64,000 bases of DNA from the NCBI GenBank assembly GCA_963751775.1, contig CAVVVW010000004.1:30263-94262 (forward strand). The letters run 5' to 3'. The notes below the pieces were generated by a model that was given only the letters and a program-made list of their open reading frames with translations, ran no database searches and was not told the origin of the DNA. Source of the stretch: CADEEN01 sp963751775 (GTDB lineage: Bacteria > Pseudomonadota > Gammaproteobacteria > Burkholderiales > Burkholderiaceae_C). Both the position numbers and the translations under genes were made by a program. Positions 48,293-56,939 of this stretch are shown here, one piece after another. Every line of letters begins with the position of its first letter. The first letter of the stretch is position 1.

Positions 48293-48303
48293 CACGCGGG
48301 CGG

Positions 48304-48636
48304 TCAATCCGATTCGTTGGCTGCGACGTCGACGCGCTCACCGCGTTGGCGCGCAATGCGGATCACGCGCTCGGCGAAGTCCGGCGAATGGGCCAGCTGC
48401 TGGTACTTGGCCTGCGCCGCCATGTACTCGACGCTGCTCGGGTCGATGTCGGCGTCGCCACGCGCGAAGGCCGGCATGCCCGCCAGTTGCCAGACTTCCA
48501 GATCGGCCAGGACTTCGGCCCGCGTCAGCTGCGACGTCGTGGCGAAGACGGGGTCGGTGTCGCCGGCGCTGGCCGCAGTGACGCAAGCGCTGCACAGGGC
48601 AGCGACGAGGAGTGAGGTGGTCTTCAATGCGTTCAT
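48304..48636 (-). CDS. DUF4148 family exported protein, copy A
   Basis: This intact 110-residue protein has signal peptide MNALKTTSLLVAALCSACVTAASAG. A short conserved domain follows, with LTRAEVLADLEVWQLAGMPAFARGD and VEYMAAQAKYQQL, the DUF4148 pattern typical of Burkholderiales periplasmic proteins. Function is unknown; the family is often stress-regulated and multi-copy. AAGGAA precedes the ATG. A near-identical second copy is at 56298-56631. Confidence 0.87.
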   Translation of the reverse strand: MNALKTTSLLVAALCSACVTAASAGDTDPVFATTSQLTRAEVLADLEVWQLAGMPAFARGDADIDPSSVEYMAAQAKYQQLAHSPDFAERVIRIARQRGERVDVAANESD

Positions 48637-48943
48637 TTCGATTCCTTGGAAGTGAAGGGATTGATCGATCACGCGCCCCAATGACGGCGACCGGTCGGTC
48701 GTTGGCCTTGACTGTGTTGATCGCTGCTTGAACCGACGCCTTGACGATAGGTGCGCGCATTGCGCTCGCCATCGTCAGATGTGGGGAAACTCCACCATCG
48801 GATGGACGGGCAACGACGACACGAGGTGCGGGCGGCGCTCGTCGGCGTCGAGCACCGAATGGCAATATTCACCAATCGAGCGGTGCCTCGCCTCCTAAGC
48901 TTGGATGCATGACGCGCAGTGAGCGTCACCCTGGGAGCACCGC
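48637..48943. promoter_or_regulatory. divergent control region, copy A
   Basis: These 307 bp separate the DUF4148 gene and the LuxR-type gene and are almost identical to 56632-56939. Possible operators are the inverted repeat TGACGC-GCAGTGA-GCGTCA (48910-48928), fifteen bases before the ATG, and an imperfect GTGG-GGAAACT-CCAC near 48782. No strong sigma-70 promoter is evident. Confidence 0.5.
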
Positions 48944-49681
48944 ATGTTCGATCTGACCCTGGCTCGACCCACCGCTGCCGCCCCGCGCGACGACAGCGTC
49001 AATACCGTGGCTTGCAAGCATTAACGAGCGCGAGCGCGCTGCCCCAAGCTCGATAGGTGCGCGCTGGCTGATGGCCGCGCTGGATGAAGTTGACTACGGC
49101 ATCGTGCTGCTTGACGGCAGCGCGCACGTGCTGCATGTCAACCACACGGCGCGCGCCGAACTGGACGACACCCATCCGCTGCAGCTGGTCGGGCTGACGT
49201 TGCGGACGCGCGAAACGCGCGCCGCTGCGCAACTTCAACAGGCACTCGATGACGCTTCGCGGCGCGGACTCCGCAAACTGCTCACGATCGGCGCGGGTGA
49301 TGCGCAGATCAGCGTCTCGATCGTGCCGCTGCGAACGACTGGCGACGACGGCCAGGCGGCTGCGCTCCTGGTGCTCGGCAAACGCCGCATGAGCGGCATA
49401 CTCGCCGTGCAGGCGTTTGCGCGCAGCCATGGCTTGACCCCGGCGAGACACGCGTGCTGATCGCGCTCTGCGACGGCGTGCCGCCGGCCGTTGCGGCCGC
49501 GCAGCACGGCGTGGCCATATCGACCGTGCGCACGCAAATCGGCAGCATCCGTGCGAAGACCGGCGCCGCAAGCATTCGCGACCTGATCCACAAGGTCGCG
49601 TCGTTGCCACCGCTGATGACTGCCCTTCGCAACGGAGGGGGTACGTGTCACGAGATGACGCCACTGGCGCTGGCGGCCTGA
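48944..49681 (+). CDS. LuxR-type helix-turn-helix regulator with PAS-like domain, two frame breaks
   Basis: The C-terminal part, GLTPAETRVLIALCDGVPPAVAAAQHGVAISTVRTQIGSIRAKTG (two segments across the break near 49440), is a LuxR/GerE helix-turn-helix. Before it lies a PAS-like sensor (LDEVDYGIVLLDGSAHVLHVNHTARAEL). The start is inferred: the only good ribosome site (GGGAGC) precedes ATG 48944, which gives MFDLTLARPTAAAPRDD. One base change near 49015 joins this to INERERAAPSSIGARWLMAAL. If that join is wrong, the gene starts near 49071. Length is about 245 residues. It probably controls local genes, perhaps the divergent DUF4148. Confidence 0.7.
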
Positions 49682-49813
49682 ACGAAACAGCTGACCGCAG
49701 AACGCAGGCGCGGGTACGCATTGGGTCGGTGACGCATTCGCTGCATCCCAAGCGACGATTTCGCTAGGATCGGCATACCCTGGATGCGGGTCCGGGACGT
49801 CGAAAGGCTGCCG

Positions 49814-50464
49814 ATGGCTGATCCATCCGCCCCCAGAGAACGTGGCGACCTGCCTGAATCGCTGCAGCGCCTGGCGCAGCGCGGCGTCATCAGGCAATTT
49901 TCGCGCGGCGAAGACGCTGATTCGCGAGGGTGAGCGCGGCGACACGATCTTCATCGTCCTCAGTGGATCGATCAAAGCCTACTCGGTCAATGACAGCCAC
50001 CGTGAGCTCGTCTTTGGCACCTACGGGGCAGGCGACTATGTCGGCGAAATGAGCCTGGACGGTGGGCCGCGCAGCGCTTCGATCGTCGCGCTCGAGCCCA
50101 CCGAGCTGCGCCGTGATCACCCGGCGCACCCTACGTGACCACATTGCGGCGGACCCCGACTTCGCTTTCGAATTGATCGACCGGCTGATCGGCCGCCTGC
50201 GCGTCGCGACCGAGAATGCACGCGGGCTCGCGCTGCTCGACACCTACGGAAGGCTGGTCAAGCAGTTGAATGCACGCTCGGTCGACACGGCCGACGGAAT
50301 GCGCGCGATCGTGCCGCGGCCCACCCACATTGAACTGGCCGGCCTCATCGGCTGTTCGCGCGGAGATGGTCACCCGCCTGCTCAAGGATCTCGAGGTCGG
50401 TGGCTACCTTGGACATGTGAATGGCAAGCTGCTGCTGCTGAAACAACTGCCCGCACATTGGTAG
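49814..50464 (+). CDS. Crp/Fnr family transcriptional regulator, three frame breaks
   Basis: The cyclic-nucleotide-binding fold is seen in LIREGERGDTIFIVLSGSIKAY and FGTYGAGDYVGEMSLDGGPRSASIVAL, which keeps the GEMSLDGGPRSA cassette with its Glu and Arg for the cAMP phosphate. The dimer helix and winged helix follow (LIDRLIGRLRVATENARGLALLDTYGRL, HIELAGLIGCSREMVTRLLKDLEVGGYL). The frame breaks near 49905, 50110 and 50360. No Fnr-type cysteines are seen. AAAGG precedes ATG 49814. A class III cyclase gene is 4 kb away, so a cAMP-dependent local circuit is plausible. Confidence 0.83.
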
Positions 50465-50564
50465 GACGCGTACTCACTTCAATGGATGACGTCTTCCGCT
50501 CGCATGCATTCCACTGTGCCCAGCGGCCATACCAACGCCTGCCGCGGCAACTTGGAGCCCACCC

Positions 50565-50834
50565 ATGCAATCGTTCCAGTTTCTCACTCGTCGCGAGCGC
50601 CGCGCAGTCCTGGTGGTGGCCTGCGTCGCAAGCCTCGGCGTGTTCTCGGCCACTTTGCTGCCGTTCGCCAATGACGGCAACACGCCATGGTTCGACGCGA
50701 GTTCCGACCTGGCGTTGGCCGCCCAGCTGTGCGGCGACGCGCCCAACAGCAGCCGGCGCCACATGTGCCTGCGCAAGGTCGCTCAAGCTGCGGCACTGCA
50801 GGCCTCTTCCCCAATCCTGCTGGCACGGCACTAG
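50565..50834 (+). CDS. small single-span membrane protein (paralogue of 56940-57266)
   Basis: This 89-residue protein starts MQSFQFLTRRERRAVLVVACVASLGVFSATLLPF, with one membrane helix. The rest is exported: NDGNTPWFDASSDLALAAQL with Cys and a short basic tail ending LARH. It aligns with the C-terminal two thirds of the gene at 56940 (shared RA..VACVA-L-V-SA, TPW-DASS-LA-AAQ). The family is unknown. Confidence 0.7.
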   Translation: MQSFQFLTRRERRAVLVVACVASLGVFSATLLPFANDGNTPWFDASSDLALAAQLCGDAPNSSRRHMCLRKVAQAAALQASSPILLARH

Positions 50835-50860
50835 ACCAGGCCCCGTCGTCGCGTGCTTGC

Positions 50861-53111
50861 CTAGGGTCGCCACCGACGCGTCGTCAGCCGCATCAAGCCG
50901 TCACCGGCGACGAGCGGGCGATCCACGACGGGCACGTCACTTGATACGGGAATCAGACCCGCAGGTGGCGCAACGCCCGGCGTCCTGCCGGCCGCGAACT
51001 CGCCGGCGTAGTAACGCGCCGCTTGCGGAGCCGCCACGCTGGTGCCGTTCATGGCGGTGCGTGATCCGCTGCGCGTGCCTGCGGCCAGTACACCGCGGCA
51101 CGAGCATGCATCGTCGGACGGTGCCAGCCAGTTCGGTGCCTTCATGGTTCGGGCCGCGCCCGGCGCGACCGGTCCTTCCGAAGAGTAGGAAGCAGGCGCC
51201 GGATTCTTTGCGGCGTGCTGCGCCGGATCCCAGGGTTTCGCTTTGCGCAGGTAGCTCCCGATCACATAGGTCTCGCTTCCTGTCGCAATGCCATTGATCG
51301 TGCCCTGGCGCCGGACATAGCTTGAACTCCCCGGCAGGTCGTATGTCACCGGTCTGGTTGAGGCGTGGAAGCGCTCGTAAGCCGGGTCATCGAAATAAGA
51401 CTGTCGACCCTTCGCTCGACGCCCAGCGGGCGTGTCGCTGCGCCTGATCCAGGCTTCGATCTCCAGCGTCGACTCGCACAGGTTGGTCACCACAAGCGAC
51501 CACAGTCCTGATGCCGCAATCGTCTGCGTGCTGGCCCCGGCGGGATCGTCGGCGGTCGGTGCAATGCTCAGCAAGACGCTGCTGCGCGGCGTCCAGGTCC
51601 CGGCGGGAACATACGTGGCGCCGATCAACTGGCCGCCGACGCCGGTCAATGTCTCGGAAAGCTTGCTTGGCGAAACCGACACCTGCTGTCCCCATGGTGA
51701 GCGCAGGGTGACGCTGACTTCAGCGCCGTTGGTGGCCGGCAACCAGATCTCCATGAAGCTCGGCGTCAAGGTGCCGGGCTGCAGACGCCAGCGCATCGTC
51801 TGCACTCCGTCCTTCTGCAACGAGAAACTGGCGTGCACCCGCGACTGCCTGAAGTTGCCTGCGGCCAGCACGATGCGTAGCGGCGTGTCCGAATTCTCGT
51901 ACAAGCGAATCAACGCGTCGGCGAAACGCTCGAACAGCGAACTGCCGTCATGCGGTCCGTCGTGCGGCCCATAACTGATATTGACGACGACCGGCAGCTT
52001 CTCGCCTGCGCCACGCATGGCCTCGGCGCGCGCGAGGATGTACATCAGGCCCCATGCCGCGTGGATCGTCAGCGACGAGCCGGCCGGGTCGCCGACCGCG
52101 TCTTCCGGCATGTCGACAGCGATGATCGGTCGCAGCGCACCATCGAATTGCGGATCCTCCCCGGCCGCGAGGTCAAGCACGTGGGTCCCATGTGATCGAC
52201 GGCGCGCGAGCGGCTTGAAGCCGTCGATGGCAAAGTTCATGCGGCCGATGGCGCGGTAGACCATTTCCTCGTCACCGCCATGCGCGCGCGAGACCTTCAT
52301 CCCTGCATCGATCGCAGCCGCCGTGAATTCGAGCCCCGGGGTGTTCGTCATCGCGGCGGCCAAGGCGGCATCGATCGCCGCTTTCGTGAGGCCGATTGCC
52401 GAGTTGTCCAGCGGGCCGGCGTCGGTCATCAGGTCCTGTTGCCACAGGTAGGCGATCCGCGTGCCGCTCGCGGAGCAGAAGCGCGGATGAGCAAAGGCGA
52501 TGCCCTGATCGATTACCGCCGTGACCACCCGCTGGCCGGTGACGTGTGACGCCCGGGCTTGCAGGCGGAATTGCCGGTGCGGGTGTCTGTGAAGGTGCGG
52601 GAGCCGGGTTCTTACCCAGGTGTGACCGTACCCAGGCCAGCAGTCGCGCAAGGCGCGACTTCCCCATGCTGGCCGCTTGCGGCTGTGCGTCGGCCTGTCG
52701 TTTCGCGCGGGGGGGCGTGTTCGCTCGCACACCGCCCGGGCGTGGGCTCGGCAGATCGATCGGAGGGCCAAGTTCGGCGCTGCGAATCGTCTGCTTCCAG
52801 ACCGGATCGCGAATGAGGTTCGCAGCGCTGTCGCGGTGGATCAGCAGCACGCAGAAGTTGAACGTTGCCGACGCGAGGGCCCGGTTCGAGGCCTCGTCGA
52901 ACAAGGCTGGCACACGCACCGCGTCCTTGAAGGAATCACCGCGCCACAGGTTAGTGAAGCGCTCGCGAGACAACGCGTCGTCGAACTCGACCAACAGGGG
53001 CAGCCATGCACCCGGGCGAAGATAGGCGAAACCGGTCTCGATAGCCCAGTCGAGATAGGGGTGGGCGGGGCCCGGCGGCCCACCGTCACTGAGGCCAGCG
53101 TGCGATTTCAT
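50861..53111 (-). CDS. subtilisin-like (S8) serine protease, one frame break
   Basis: The catalytic triad is complete: Asp in TAVIDQGIAFAHPRF (about residue 199), His in RSHGTHVLDLAAG (about 305) and Ser in NGTSVAAPQAARYYAG (about 689). An unusual N-terminal region of about 180 residues (AYLRPGAWLPLLVEFDDAL, FNFCVLLIHRDSAANLIRDP) and a Pro/Ala linker precede the protease. About 300 residues with beta-rich inserts lie between the His and Ser blocks. No signal peptide is visible, so it may act in the cytoplasm. The frame breaks near 52550. It is the last gene of a three-gene operon, starting 14 bp after the PAP2 gene. Total length is about 750 residues. Confidence 0.85.
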
Positions 53112-53125
53112 CGCGTCCCCTCAGG

Positions 53126-54292
53126 CTATTTCCATTCGCCTTGCGCCGCGTCCCACAACCACTTGAGGCGCGGTGCCAGGTCCACGGTGACGGCAGTGTT
53201 CGCTGTCAGATACCCGGGCAAGGTGCCCTGCGGAGCGTCGCTCTGCACGTCGTAGATCTCCGAACCGGTGAAATCCCCTTCGCCCGGTTTGGCCGCGCTG
53301 CCATCCGGATAGGCCTCGCCGTCGAAGGTCCAAGAAGCCACGCCGGCGCCCGAACCCGTCGCGCGCGCGATGAAATATTGGCCAACGGCGAGTCCAAGCA
53401 TCTGCCCTGCGAGGCTGTCGACCGGGTAGTGGACCCCGGCCACGGTGCGATTGATTGCAATGCGGGCGGCCTGGCGCATCAGCAGCTGTCTGAGCTGGAA
53501 CTTTGCCGCTGCGGTCGCGCCGGAAGTCTCGACCAGCTTGCCGAGCACACGGGCCACCGCGTGGGCCTCGGTCGAGTGCCCACTCGGCAGCGAGCCATGG
53601 ATGGGCGTCTGGAGCATCGGTTGCACTTGCGGCGAATATTCGTTCGGGCGTCGCACGCACAGCGCATGCTTGAAGTTCATTTCGGCGTACTTCGCGAGCC
53701 GCAGGACCATTCCAATGAGCTCGAGCGTGCGCGGGTGCCTGGCCGGATACAGGGGCACGACCGAGCCCCAGAACGCGTACTGGGGCGACATCTGAGCAAC
53801 GATCTCGCGCGCGCGATCGGCGCGAAGATCGGCGTAGCCGTTGACCAGTTCGAGTTGCTTCAGCAGGGTCGTTTCAGGTGGCCGCGTCATGCTGATGAAC
53901 TTGCGCCAGGTGCCGGTCGGCGCCGTATTGCCATCGGCGCTGACCCCGTCAAGGCTCCACAGCGTCGCCCATTGCTTCGTTCCTGTCGGAGTCTTGTCGA
54001 CCGCGAAGTACAGCGACGACAGCAATTCGGATTCGAATCCGAACCGTCGGATGCGTGGATCCCATCGTTCCAGCGGTCCGGGAACGCCTCGGGGGATTTC
54101 TCCGCTCGGCCAGGAAGCGCCGCCCGACTGATCCCACGTGCCTACGATGCCGTCGCGGTGTGCAATGAGTGAGCCCGCGGTTGAGCGGCCCGATCGACCG
54201 AAGCCCTCGAATCCTTCAAAACCTTCGAAGCCTTCAAACCCCTCGAATCCCTCGAATCCCTCAAACCCCTCGAACCCTTCCAGTGCGCTCAT
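53126..54292 (-). CDS. PAP2 / vanadium-dependent haloperoxidase-like protein with N-terminal GFE repeat
   Basis: This is an intact 388-residue protein. The phosphatase/haloperoxidase pocket is complete: KHALCVRRP near residue 207 (K-x6-RP), LPSGHSTEA near 234 (PSGH) and NRTVAGVHYPVD near 284 (R-x5-H-x3-D). No membrane helices are seen, which favours the soluble vanadium haloperoxidase-like branch over lipid phosphatases. The N-terminus is eight Gly-Phe-Glu triplets, of unknown role. The reaction could be halide oxidation or phosphate ester hydrolysis; sequence alone does not decide. It sits between the cyclase gene (24 bp) and the protease gene (14 bp). Confidence 0.85.
   Translation of the reverse strand: MSALEGFEGFEGFEGFEGFEGFEGFEGFEGFGRSGRSTAGSLIAHRDGIVGTWDQSGGASWPSGEIPRGVPGPLERWDPRIRRFGFESELLSSLYFAVDKTPTGTKQWATLWSLDGVSADGNTAPTGTWRKFISMTRPPETTLLKQLELVNGYADLRADRAREIVAQMSPQYAFWGSVVPLYPARHPRTLELIGMVLRLAKYAEMNFKHALCVRRPNEYSPQVQPMLQTPIHGSLPSGHSTEAHAVARVLGKLVETSGATAAAKFQLRQLLMRQAARIAINRTVAGVHYPVDSLAGQMLGLAVGQYFIARATGSGAGVASWTFDGEAYPDGSAAKPGEGDFTGSEIYDVQSDAPQGTLPGYLTANTAVTVDLAPRLKWLWDAAQGEWK
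54204..54284 (-). repeat. 9-bp period repeat encoding (Gly-Phe-Glu)n
   Basis: About nine units of the form CCCTCGAAT / CCTTCAAAC run head to tail inside the 5' end of the PAP2-like gene. Units differ at third positions, so the array is not brand new. The 9-bp unit keeps frame, so copy number could vary without inactivating the gene. Confidence 0.85.
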
Positions 54293-54316
54293 GGTTTGCT
54301 CCTTGTCGTGTTGCCC

Positions 54317-56098
54317 CTACTTGGCAGGAATTCCAGCCTGTTCCAAGGCATCTGCAACTGCGCGTCCTATCGCGAACGATGCGCTTGGTGATCGCTCAAG
54401 GAAAGTCGAAACCCGGAATTCCGGGTCGAGCCTGAGGAGTTCCTGTGCCCGGACGCGAGCCTCCTCTTCGCGACCCAATCTCCAGAGGGCCGCGATGAGC
54501 ACCCTCAACGTGGAGCCATGGGTCCTGTTCAGCCGCAACGAACGTTCCGCCAGCGCGACGGCACGCTGGAAATCGCCGGCCGAGAGGGCTGCCGTTGCGG
54601 CCAGCGAGTCAAAGTAGTACTTCAGCGGGTCCAGCGGCGACAGCTTCAGTGCCTGGCGGGTGTGCCGTACGGCTTCCTTGCCCTCGTCTCGAAACGCGTG
54701 CATCGTGCCTTTCAGCAACCAAGCCAGAGAGTCGTTGGGGTTCTCGCGCAAGGCGGCTTCGTAACGTTCCTCCGCGATGTCGAGGCGCTTGAGGATGTAG
54801 GTATTGACCTGGCCTTCGACCGTCATCGCCAGCGAAAGGGTGGCGTCGCGGTCGAGCGCGCGCTTGGTATTGTCGAGCGCCAGCTTGCCATCGGTCTGCA
54901 CATCATCCGACCAGCCCTGCGTCACGCGCAACACGTGCCACTTGGCCAGCCACGCATAGGGCGCTGCGAGCCGGGGGGTGCGTTCGATCAGAGCCTGCAG
55001 CATTTCCTGCGCTCGCTTCGAGGCGAGCGGCGAGATGCGATGCATCAGGGTGATGCTGCTCAGCAGCAGTGTGTGGCTTTCGAGCGTTTGCAGCGACTGG
55101 CCCTGGGACCGATGCAGCTCGCGCATCATCATTGCGCCGCAGGTCTCGGCTACCAGCGGCCCGGCGAGTTCGTCGTTGCCGGCAATCACGCCCATGACAC
55201 TGCCCTTGAACGATTTCGACCATGCCACCTGCTTCGAACGCGTCTCGGTGAGTTGGGCGTGCAATGTGATTCGGTTTCGGTCAACATGGTAGGAACCGGA
55301 GACAACGTAGTCCGCACTCAGATACGAGCCGATCGCCTCGATCTCGGTATTGCGGTCGCGGAAGGCAGTCGTCGAGAGTCGCGACACCACGTTGACCTCG
55401 GGTGCTTGCGACAAGGCCGAGATCACGTCGTCGGCGAGGATCTGGCCGAGGACTTCGTGTTCGGTCTGGACCGCGCGGGCATTGAACGGGATCACCGCGA
55501 CGGTGGCGCGCAGGTCGCCGCCCAGGTTTCCGGGCTCGATCACCGGGCGTTCGCCCGGAGCGCCGACGCGGAACGCGCGCACCGGCTGCTGCACGTGCTT
55601 GAGGTAGCACTCGCCGAGATCTTCGATGTCGGCGTCGAGCAGCGGGGTCAACTGGTCGCGCACGTCGGCCGAGACGACGATCTCGCCCGGACCGGCCAGC
55701 GTGGTCAGGCGTGCGGCCAGGTTGACGCCGTGGCCATAGACGTCGCGCTCGTCGGCGATCAGGTGGCTGACGTGCAGGCCGATGCGCACTCGCATCTTCT
55801 GCGCCTCGATCACCGCCTCATTGCTGCGCTCGCTGCGTTGCTGGAGTGCAAACGCCGCATCGACTGCCGAGGGCGCATGTGCAAACTCGACCATCAGGCC
55901 GTCACCGAGGCTCTTGACCAGGCGGCCTCCGTGTGCAGGCAAGATCTGCGCGACCACGTCATCGACAAAGGCACGCCAGCGGCGCACGGCGCCTTCTTCG
56001 TCCTCCTGCATCATCCGCACTGACTCGACCACATCGACGACCATGATGGTTCGAACGACGCGCCCGGCATGAGGCGGAATGTTTTCGTGGATGACCAT
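54317..56098 (-). CDS. class III nucleotide cyclase with TolB/FlgO-like and TPR domains
   Basis: This is an intact 593-residue protein. Residues 10-190 are a class III cyclase: metal-binding Asp22 in IMVVDVVESV and Asp66 in VKSLGDGLMVEF, substrate Lys62 before SLGDG, and YGHGVNLAARLTTLAGPGEI with the transition-state Asn/Arg. Residues 205-320 resemble the FlgO/TolB-N domain found in similar cyclases (ATVAVIPFNARAVQTEHEVLGQILADDVISAL). The C-terminal 250 residues are TPR-like (ALRENPNDSLAWLLKGTMHAF). No membrane span is seen. It should make cAMP or cGMP in the cytoplasm. It is the first gene of the cyclase-PAP2-protease operon. Confidence 0.88.
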   Translation of the reverse strand: MVIHENIPPHAGRVVRTIMVVDVVESVRMMQEDEEGAVRRWRAFVDDVVAQILPAHGGRLVKSLGDGLMVEFAHAPSAVDAAFALQQRSERSNEAVIEAQKMRVRIGLHVSHLIADERDVYGHGVNLAARLTTLAGPGEIVVSADVRDQLTPLLDADIEDLGECYLKHVQQPVRAFRVGAPGERPVIEPGNLGGDLRATVAVIPFNARAVQTEHEVLGQILADDVISALSQAPEVNVVSRLSTTAFRDRNTEIEAIGSYLSADYVVSGSYHVDRNRITLHAQLTETRSKQVAWSKSFKGSVMGVIAGNDELAGPLVAETCGAMMMRELHRSQGQSLQTLESHTLLLSSITLMHRISPLASKRAQEMLQALIERTPRLAAPYAWLAKWHVLRVTQGWSDDVQTDGKLALDNTKRALDRDATLSLAMTVEGQVNTYILKRLDIAEERYEAALRENPNDSLAWLLKGTMHAFRDEGKEAVRHTRQALKLSPLDPLKYYFDSLAATAALSAGDFQRAVALAERSLRLNRTHGSTLRVLIAALWRLGREEEARVRAQELLRLDPEFRVSTFLERSPSASFAIGRAVADALEQAGIPAK

Positions 56099-56260
56099 GC
56101 GTGCCTGCCGATGCTGGCGTGATTGTCGTTGCCACGACCGGCAGGTACAAGTCCACCCACGGACATGGAGATCTCCCGCGCCTGCTGCTGGGCGGGGGCG
56201 CAGCGCAAGCGGTATGGCCCACCTTGGTCTGCATGTTCAGATGCACGCTGCCGCGGTATC

Positions 56261-56288
56261 GGGTAGCGCGCCCGCAGGCACGCTACCC
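56261..56288 (-). terminator. hairpin after the second DUF4148 gene
   Basis: The same 8-bp stem as in copy A (GGGTAGCG / CGCTACCC); the loop differs at one base. Confidence 0.55.
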
Positions 56289-56297
56289 CCCGGGCGG

Positions 56298-56631
56298 TCA
56301 ATCCGATCCGTTCGCTGCGACGTCGACGCGCTCACCGCGTTGGCGTGCAATGCGGATCACGCGCTCGTGCGAAGTCCGGCGAATGGGCCAGCTGCTGGTA
56401 CTTGGCCTGCGCCGCCATGTACTCGACGCTGCTCGGGTCGATGTCGGCGTCGCCACGCGCGAAGGCCGGCATGCCTGCCAGTTGCCAGACTTCGAGATCG
56501 GCCAGGACTTCGGCCCGCGTCAGCTGCGACGTCGTGGCGAAGACGGGGTCGGTGTCGCCGGCGCTGGCCGCAGTGACCCAAGCGCTGCACAGGGCAGCGA
56601 CGAGGAGTGAGGTGGTCTTCAATGCGTTCAT
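56298..56631 (-). CDS. DUF4148 family exported protein, copy B, one frame break
   Basis: Almost identical to 48304-48636, with CSAW for CSAC in the signal peptide. Compared with copy A, one T is inserted at about 56368 (CTCGTGCG for CTCGGCG). The frame then ends early at 56332 with RARDPHCTPTR instead of the conserved AERVIRIARQRGERVDVAA tail. Since the DNA beyond still matches copy A, the insertion is recent or a sequence error. Confidence 0.8.
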
Positions 56632-56939
56632 TTCGATTCCTTGGAAGTGAAGGGATTGATCGATCACGCGCCCCAATGACGGCGACCGGTCGGTCGTTGG
56701 CCTTGACTGTGTTGATCGCTGCTTGAACCGACGCCTTGACGATAGGAGCGCGGATCGCGCTCGCCATCGTCAGATGTGGGGAAACTCCACAATCGGATGG
56801 ACGGGCAACGACGACACGAGGTGCGACGCGGCGCTCGTCGGCGTCGAGCACCGAATGGCAATATTCACCAATCGAGCGGTGCCTCGCCTCCTAAGCTTGG
56901 ATGCATGACGCGCAGTGAGCGTCACCCTGGGAGCACCGC
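56632..56939. promoter_or_regulatory. divergent control region, copy B
   Basis: Matches 48637-48943 base for base at most positions. It keeps the TGACGC/GCGTCA inverted repeat (56906-56924), and here TGTGG-GGAAACT-CCACA is a perfect inverted repeat near 56775. The conservation of both palindromes supports regulatory use. Confidence 0.5.

Larger units (their letters stand above)
47894..48303. other. 410-bp intergenic region
   Basis: This lies between the start of the fusion gene and the 3' end of the first DUF4148 gene. It holds a short cydB-like fragment (48189-48245), the left end of repeat copy A, a hairpin, and near 48035 a GCGTAGCGTAGCGCAGC simple repeat. No full gene is supported. Confidence 0.6.
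48248..48992. repeat. 745-bp direct repeat, copy A
   Basis: Almost identical to 56244-56988, with scattered substitutions and a few indels. It contains a hairpin, a complete DUF4148 gene on the minus strand, a 307-bp divergent control region and the first ~16 codons of a plus-strand gene, where similarity stops abruptly. Confidence 0.9.

Noticed and set aside
54204..54284. A CRISPR array
   Set aside because: The 9-bp units are contiguous with no spacers and are coding.
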